Assembly: GCA_963794685.1 (NCBI GenBank) | Contig: CAWCFK010000009.1 | Span: 161,292 to 225,291, forward strand | Origin: CAVTWH01 sp963794685 | GTDB taxonomy: Bacteria > Actinomycetota > Actinomycetes > Mycobacteriales > Micromonosporaceae | Length of the DNA: 64,000 nucleotides | Reading direction: 5' to 3' | Shown: positions 57,430 to 64,000 of the stretch, in pieces | Position numbering within the stretch: position 1 is the first letter of the stretch | Layout: each line of letters starts with the position of its first letter | Translations under genes and position numbers: made by a program | Notes under the pieces: generated by a model | What the model was told of the DNA's origin: nothing | Databases searched by the model: none | Seen by the model: the letters and a program-made list of their open reading frames with translations, nothing else

Positions 57430-60400
57430 TGACCCGGCCCGTGGTGTGGTCGGTCCAGCCTGATTGGTAGCCGAGGTTGCCGGTGATTCCGGTGGTGGCA
57501 AGGACGGCGCCGAGGGGGTCGTAGGTAGCGGATCCGGTGAGGGTGCTTGCGGGCGGTGTATTCGGCGACGACGTCGGAGTGTCGGTCGGTCCAGGCGTAA
57601 AGGTGGTGGTGCCGGTCTTAACTGCGGCGAGTTGCCGGCGGGATCACGGGTGTAGGTGGCGGCGGTGTCGGTGGCGAGAGTGTTCCCGAGGCCGGTGTAG
57701 GAGAACGCCGCTGTTCGTGACGCGGCCGAGGGCGTCGTAGTTGTAGGTGGCGGTGCCTTGGGTGATGGTCTGGCCGAAGGCGTCAGCGGTAGTTGGTGTG
57801 GTGGTCGCGCCGGTGGTGGTGGTCTTGAGGGTGCCGCGGGCGGTGTAGGTGTAGGTGGTGGTGCCGCTGCCGGTGAGGCGGTCGCGGGCGTCGTAGGTGA
57901 GTGTCCGGCTGCCGATCTGGGTGCGGTTGCCGGCAGCGTCGTAGGCGTAGTTGATGGTGGTCGGCGCCGTTGTTCCAGGACGTGAGCCGGTTGGCGTGGT
58001 CGTAGGTGTAGGTGTTGGTGGCCGGCGCCGGCGAATCCGGTGGTGGTCTTGCGTGACTTCGTTGCTGTTGGCGTCGTAGCCGTAGGTGATGGAGGCGACG
58101 GTGGCGCCGGCGGTGGTCGTGAGGGTGTCGGTGGTGAGCCGGTGAGGTCGTCGTAGGCGAAGTGTGCGGGTGTCGCCGCTGGTGGCGATCGGTGGTCGGG
58201 CTGGGAGAGGGTGTTGTAGCGGTAGGGTCTCGGACGACGCTGGTGGTGGGGTTGGTGATGGTCTTGAGCCGGTCGTCGGTGTCGTAGGTGTAGGTGGTGG
58301 TGCCGGCGGCGTCGGTGCGGGTGGCCATCAGGCCGTCGGCGGTGTAGCTGAAGCTGGACGCTCCGGAGGGGCCGGCGGTGGTCAGGAGCAGGCCGCGGTC
58401 GTCCCAGGTGAAGGTGTCGGTGCCGCCAGGCGCCGAGGCGCGAGGTGACCCGGCCGGCGAGGTCGTAGCCGAAGGTGCGGGTGGTGGTGGCGGCCTCGGC
58501 GCCGGTGCCGGCAGGCTGGTGAGGTTGCCGACGTGTTGTAGGTGGCGCTGGTGGCCACGCCGCCGGGTGGCGGTCTGGTGGCGGGCTGGCCGACGGCGTT
58601 GTACTGGTGGTGGTGCGGTCGGCCGGGTTGGGGTACGCGGGGGTGGTCGGTTCGATCTGGGACTCGGGCAGGTTCCAGGAGTTGAAGGTGGTGATGAACG
58701 CGTTGCTGCGGCCGTCGGTGTAGCGGGTGCGGTTGCCGGCGGCGTCGTAGCCGAAGCTGGTGGTGATGGCGGTGCCGGCGGCGACAGGTTGGGTTTGGGC
58801 GGTAAGCAGCCGGTCGCGTCGTAGCTGAATCTGCTGGTGTTCCCCGGCGGTCGGTCAGCCGGTGACCGCGCCGGTGTCGTTGTAGGTGCCGGACTGGGTG
58901 GTGAGGATGGTGCTGCCGGAGTTGTAGCTACGCACTGTGGTGCTGCGGCCGGCCGCGTCGTAGGCGGCGGTCTGGAGGTGCCGTCGGGTGCGATGACCTT
59001 GGTGGTGCGGCCCAGTCCGTCGTAGGCGTAGCGGGTGGTGTTGCCGAGGCTGTCGCTGACGGTGAGGACTCTCGCCCAGGGCGTTGTAGGTGTAGTTGGT
59101 CACGACGGAGCCCGGGGTGGTGACGGTGGCCAGCCACCCGGCGTTGTTGTAGGCCATCGTGGTGGTGTTGGTGGTCGACGGTTGCCGGACGATCTGGGTC
59201 TGAGTGATCTGTCGGCCGAGGTAGTCGTAGGTGGCCTGGGTCTGCGCGCCGGTGGGGTCGGTGACGGACAGGGTGTCGCCGTTGAGGTCGTAGGTGTAGT
59301 GGGTGACGCCGTTGTTCGGGGCGGTGGTGGTGTCGGGTCGACCGAGCTGGTCGTAGGTGTTGGTGACGGTGTGGTAGTGGGTCGGTGGAGGTCAGGAGGT
59401 TGCCGATCGGGTCGTAGGTGCGGTGGCCGACCGGAGTGATCGTGGTGGCGTCCCGGGTGGGGTGTAGGGGGCAGCGTCAGGGTTACCTGGCGGCCGGCGG
59501 CGTCGTAGCCGGCAGTGGTGAGTTGCCGTTGGCGTCGGACATTTCGGTGGCCGCGCCGAACGTGTCATAGCCGGTCATGGTGATCGGATGGGCCGGCGCC
59601 GGGGCTGCCGCCGTTGGATTCGGTGTTCACGGTCGGCGCGACCGTGACGGCGAGGTGGCCGGCCTCGTCGTAGGAGTAGGTGGTGGTGTTGCCGTTCGGA
59701 TCGGTCTGGAGGTGGGCAACCCACGGTCGGTCCAGGGTGCCGCTGGAATGGACGCTGATGCCGGCAGCGGGCAGCGGTACCGGCGTAGACGGTGTTGACC
59801 TGGGTGGCGGTGAGCGGCTTGTCATAGACCTGCACGTCGCTGATCGAACCGCTGAAGGTGCCGACGGCGCCCCGTTCGACTTGCCGGCACCAATGACAAA
59901 GCTGTGCAGCGAGGCGATCGGTGCCGGATCGGTGGCGGTCCCCTGCGCTACACCGTTCACATAGAGCGTCATCAAGCCGGTGGTGGCGTCGAATATCCGG
60001 CCAGGTGAGTCCAGGTGTTGAGGGTCGGGGCCGCGTGGATTTTGCCTTGTACGGGAAGGCGCCTCCGGTGTCCCCGGCGAATCTGCACGAAGGAACCCAC
60101 CGGCGGCGGCTGGTCGTAACGCAGCAGGAAGCCGGACTTCTGCTCGGCTTTCTGGCATGGCGATGTGCGGCGTGCAGGCCAGGTAGACCCAGGCAGAGAC
60201 GGTGAAGCTGGCCCAGGTGTCGACGGCCGGGCCGGCGGGTGCGCAGTACCAGGTGGGACTGTTGACCGCCACGAGCCGCCGTGTTCGGTGGACCACCTGA
60301 TGGAGCCGGCGGCGGTCGCGGTCGATGCCGAACGAGTCGGCGGCGGCCGGACCGGTGCCGTCGGTGAACCGCCACCGGCCGATCGGGGTCGTGGCGCCCG

Positions 60401-61850
60401 GGTGGTGGTGGAGGTGGCCCGGCCGAGCGGATCGTAGTTGGTGTCGGTGGTGGCCACGCCGCCGTTGCCGTCGTCGCTGGTGGTACTAAGCACGGCGTCG
60501 TCGGGTGAGTACGGTGTAGACGATCGTTTCGCGCCGGTCGGGGTCGCACCGTGGACGTGATCGGCCGGCGGCGTCGGCGGTGAAGTTGGTGACCGTCGTG
60601 CCGTTGGCGGTCTTCCGCGTGAGATATTGCCGGCTGCGTCGTAGACGTTGTCGTTTCCTGGACGTACGTGGTGCCGTGTAGCCGGGTCAGCGCGGGTGAC
60701 AGTAACGACCATTCCGTTGTCGGGGTAGGTGAGCGCGGTAACCCACCCCATGGTGTCGACGGTGGAAGCGAGTCGTCCGGCCGGGTCGTACGCGCTGGAG
60801 GAGACCAGGTTGCTGCGCGATGGATTGCCGGGTCGCCGGTGTAGTGGACGAGGGTGGTGGTCAGCAGGTGGCCGTTGGCGTCGTAGGCGTAGTCGGTCTC
60901 GCCGGCGCGGATCGATCTGCGATGTCTCGTGGCCGTAGGCGTCGTAGCTGAAGGTGACGGTGCCGTGTACCGGTGACTTGGTGGCGACCTGGCCGAATCC
61001 GTTGTAGGTCATGGCGATGTCACGGGTACGTGTCACCGCCGCTGGTGTCGATGATGCGCTGGGTGAGCAGTGCCCCGTCAACGTTGTAGGTGTTGGTGGT
61101 CTGCGCGGTGTGGGTCGCCCCGGTGATCCGATTGAGTACCGGGGGTGCGGCTCGTCACGAGAGGTCGGCCCTGGCCGTCGTAGGTGGTGGTGGTGACGAG
61201 CCCGGCCGGGTAGGAGTCGGATACGACGGTGGTGGCGGTAGTTCGGCCGAGTCCGTCGTAGGTGTAGGTGGTGACCAGGCCGGCGGCGGTCCCGGTCGTT
61301 GGCGGTCCCCGTTGCGGAAATATCTGGTGGCGGTCGTCGCGCCACCAGGAGTGGTAACGGTGGCAGGTAGACCGGGTGGGGCCGGGCCGCCGTCAACCGC
61401 GGCGACCGTGGTGCCATCGGTATAGGTGGTGGTCGTCGCCCGGCCGGATGGAAGCCGGGTACGGCTGCCCCGGTCACCGTGGTGACGTTGCCGTGGGCGT
61501 CGTAGCCAGGCTCGTAGGTGAGTGTTGTCCGTGGCCGACGTCGATCCCGTGCCCCGGACGGTCAGGACGAGGTCGTTGGCGGGATTGGGTTGCAATGTCT
61601 TGGAGGTGTCGTCTGGGAAGTACGTGTAGTAGGCGGTGGAACAGGCATTGGCGCTCTGGTTCTGGCAGGTGGTCTTGGACACGATGTTGCCGCGCACGTC
61701 GTGTCCGGTCAGGGCGGTGATCCCGTTGGGATCGCGGACGCTGCTGACGAATCCGCCGGTGTCGTAGCCGTAGCTAGTGGTGTGTCCAAGACCGTCCGTG
61801 GCGGACAACACCCGGCCACCATTGGCCAGGTCATAGGTCTTGTGGATCTG
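57430..61850 (-). repeat. YD/RHS repeat array (degraded reading frame)
   Basis: The plus strand shows recurrent 'gtcgtaggtgtag' and 'gttgtaggt' words every 60-70 bases, which on the minus strand encode the Y-x-Y-D/N and Y-D-x-x-G-R signatures of YD repeats. The frame changes repeatedly, so no single open frame covers the array. A LamG insertion lies at about 59800-60230. Confidence 0.8.
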
Positions 61851-64000
61851 CTTACCGGTCGGGTCGACGACGGTCGTGGTCTCCACCGGCGTCAGGCCGG
61901 TCGAGGACTGCGCAGCGCTCCACTGAGTGGGACGGTAGCGGCGGGCAGGGTTGACCTGTAGTAGGCGACGTCGGAGATGCTCCCCTTGGTAGCCGCGGGA
62001 ATCGGTCGGCTTTGCCGGCCAGGCACCGCCGGCCTCACCGGCGCCGACGTAGGCGAAAGCCTGTCCGAAGGAACCGACCGCGGCCGCAAGGGTACCGACC
62101 AGGGCACCGTCCAGATAGAGGACTTGCTGGTTGGTGGACGCTGTCAGCACGACGTAATGCCACCGGCCGTCATTGACGTTGGAGGACGTGGTGATCGGGC
62201 CAGCCGAACAGCTTTGGCACCGAACTCGCCGCGGAGCTTGCCGTCGGTGCCGACATACAGCGACGGGCTCCACGCCCCACTTGAGGTTGGCGTCGGTCAA
62301 CGCGACAGACTCGTAACCGAAGAGGACGCCGCCAGCGCTGTAGCCGGCCGGCATGGTGAACCACATGCCGACCGACACCGGCCCGGCGGTCGGGATGTCC
62401 GATGTAGGCATTGCCATATACGACGAGGTTCCGTTCAAGGACCCGGCGGTCGCATCGCTGAACTTGCCCGCGTGCCGAGTCACGGTGCTGTACGCGGCTG
62501 TGCCGCCCCGTACCTGGTTGAGAGGGGTGACGCCGGAAGAATCGGCGAAGCGCCAGTAGTCACCGGGTCCGGCGCCCAGGACGGACGAAGCAAACACCTG
62601 GCTCGGAGCCTGCCGCAGTGGGCGCGTTCGACCGTCCACACCCCACCGTTCTGGTCGGTCACCGTGGATACGTTGCCGGTCCGGCTGTCGTAGGCGACGA
62701 CAACGGCGGTCACGCCGGATGGTTGGGTGACCGTCGACAGCAGCTTCGCGGCCGCGTGGCCGGCCCCGTACAATCCGGTCACATCATTCTGGGCCAGCGC
62801 TGGGTCGTGGAAAGCGCGCTACGTCGAACTGACCAGCCGTTGAAGAAGTTGGCGTAGCCGGTGTCGTTGCCGACTGCGTAGTGACTCTCGTCCGGCCAGG
62901 TTCCGCCCAGGAACCCGGCCCCCACGTACACGTGGGTGGCGCTGTCGAACGTATTCGTCTGGATGAGACCGCTACGGGAGCCCCTGGCCGCACCGTCCAG
63001 ATACAACGTCTGGACACTACCTGCGCCGCTGAGTACCACGTGGTGCGACTGGCCGTCGGTAACCACAACGCCCGAGTTGATGTTGTTTGCGCCGCCGGCA
63101 TACCAGAACGAGCCCAGCAGGTGACCGTCGCTGCCGATGTAGAGGGCGGGGGTGGGCAGGCCCCGGCCGCGGAAGCGGAGCTGGCCGGGTCGCGTTGATA
63201 GCTGAATAGCACACGATCAGGAGTCGTGGTCTTGAACCACATGCTGACCGTCTGGAAGGACGAGTTCTGAACCAGGCCGCCGTTGAGTTCCATCGTCGAG
63301 GAAGTGCCGTTGAACGTGACCGACGGGCTGGTCGATCCGGGTAGCGCGACCGGACCGTTGAGCGTCACCGAACTGGAGGACCGGCGTCAGAACCCTCATT
63401 GGCCAGCACCGAACTGGCCGCCGTGGTTCCCGCCGAGTTGTTCATCCGCCAGTAGGAGTGCGGATCACCGTTGAGCACCACGGCGGGATACCGGGATGCG
63501 GTGGTGTACCCGTACGCGGTGCAGGCAGTGGCTGAGTCCGGTGAGCACACTTTCACCAACTGGTCGCCGCTGTAGGTGTAGGTCCACCTCAGCACGGCGG
63601 TGGCGAGGTCACTGGGGGTGACCGGATCGGTCGTCACCGTATCGACATGCGCCGTGGTTGCGCCGGTGGATACGGACCAATTGAAGGTGAGCGACCGTCC
63701 GGAGGCGGAGGTCACCTTGCTGACGTGGCCGGAACTGCCCAGGGAGGTCTCTGCTCGGCCAGCCGCGTCGGTGATCGAGGAAATTCCGAAGACCCCTGTG
63801 CTCAGCGGCTGAGTGAACTGGTAAACCGTGTCGTTCTTATCCGTCAGGGTGTAGCCGCCACCCGTGACCGCAGTGAACGTCGCGAATCGGCCGGTCGGTG
63901 GAGCGAACGTGTTGTCGCTGTTCTTCCCGAAGGCCACCTCGGAGCCATCCGGGTAGGTGACCACCACGCTGGTGACCGCGGTGGCGTCGGTGTTCAACCG

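Larger units (their letters stand above)
55374..64000 (-). pseudogene. giant secreted RHS/YD-repeat polymorphic toxin, multiply frameshifted (5' end beyond window)
   Basis: One gene can be followed from the right edge to a TAG at 55374-55376, but through many frames. Reading leftward: a beta-rich N-terminal part (63997-63500, 'TDKNDTVYQFTQPLSTGVFG'); LamG domains near 62830-63500, 62000-62570 and 59800-60230 ('SYWRMNNSAGTT', 'GPGDYWRFADSSGVTPLNQV', 'YLDGALVGTLAAAVGSFGQA'); many YD repeats ('YDTDDRLKTITNP', 'YDEAGHLAVTV', 'YDPAGRLASTVDTMGWV'); the RHS core end 'ARWYNPETGQFDSQDTAGPS' and 'NPFAYGADNPLTSTDPSG' (57290-57425); then an open 3' frame (from about 57120) with an Ala-rich region, a HINT domain and a toxin tip. 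Such proteins are exported and kill neighbours on contact. The many indels suggest poor assembly of a repetitive gene, or decay. Confidence 0.85.

Noticed and set aside
57430..61850. CRISPR array or tandem satellite
   Set aside because: The periodic words encode YD repeats on the minus strand; repeat units are imperfect and there are no uniform spacers.
1..64000. Biosynthetic gene cluster, prophage or insertion sequence
   Set aside because: No polyketide or peptide synthase, terpene synthase, phage structural gene, integrase or transposase was recognised anywhere in the window.

Overview
The window is high-GC actinobacterial DNA and most resembles the family Micromonosporaceae (Micromonospora or a close relative). 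This is inferred from the very strong G/C third-codon bias, a mycothiol gene (mshC) inside its usual actinobacterial neighbourhood (uppP, histidine phosphatase, DUF3090, SCO1664-like, mshC), F420/LLM-type oxidoreductases, an ECF42-type sigma factor with a YCII partner, and many secreted or regulatory proteins of actinomycete type. It is a chromosomal stretch. I see no rRNA, canonical tRNA, CRISPR array, insertion sequence or origin.

Layout. Positions 1-4.7 kb hold a secreted beta-propeller protein (cut by the left edge), a membrane protein, a LuxR-type regulator and a lytic transglycosylase. Positions 4.7-10.4 kb hold two LacI-type repressors, a universal-stress-like protein and a phosphotransferase/MATE exporter operon, with clear palindromic operators. 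Positions 10.4-22.2 kb hold a methyltransferase, a secreted pectate lyase, an AraC/NmrA divergent pair, a broken HEAT-repeat gene, a two-component system whose regulator is frameshifted, a PhnB-like protein, a secreted GH43-like enzyme with an arabinose-binding-type domain, and an RCC1-repeat protein. The pectate lyase and the GH43-like enzyme share an operator-like motif and probably form a plant-polysaccharide regulon. Positions 22.4-22.75 kb, on the minus strand, hold two tandem small RNAs. Each folds as a circularly permuted tRNA: the T-arm/3' acceptor half lies upstream of the 5' acceptor/D-arm half, and the ends pair in a long helix in place of an anticodon loop. This matches the architecture of bacterial Y RNAs (YrlA) and is the most unusual content of the window. 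Positions 22.8-36 kb hold an uncharacterised protein next to those RNAs, a SMI1/KNR4 protein, a broken XRE regulator, a ClC channel, metH, PAC2, GntR and membrane proteins. Positions 36-46 kb hold a PaaX-like regulator and the conserved LLM-uppP-phosphatase-DUF3090-SCO1664-mshC operon, an aldo/keto reductase and an M20 peptidase. Positions 46-54.6 kb hold a frameshifted recQ, small membrane proteins, the ECF42 module with matching bidirectional promoters, two SDRs and an F420-type oxidoreductase. Positions 54.6-64 kb hold a toxin-immunity locus: a very long RHS/YD-repeat protein with LamG domains, a HINT processing domain and a C-terminal toxin tip, followed by a small candidate immunity gene. 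Its 5' end lies beyond the right edge.

Quality caveat. Several otherwise good genes (HEAT protein, response regulator, XRE regulator, recQ, an LLM oxidoreductase) are each broken by exactly one extra G or C, and the RHS gene is broken many times. This pattern looks more like residual insertion errors in the assembly than real pseudogenisation, although decay is possible for some. Function assignments come from motifs and recalled family knowledge; no database search was run.
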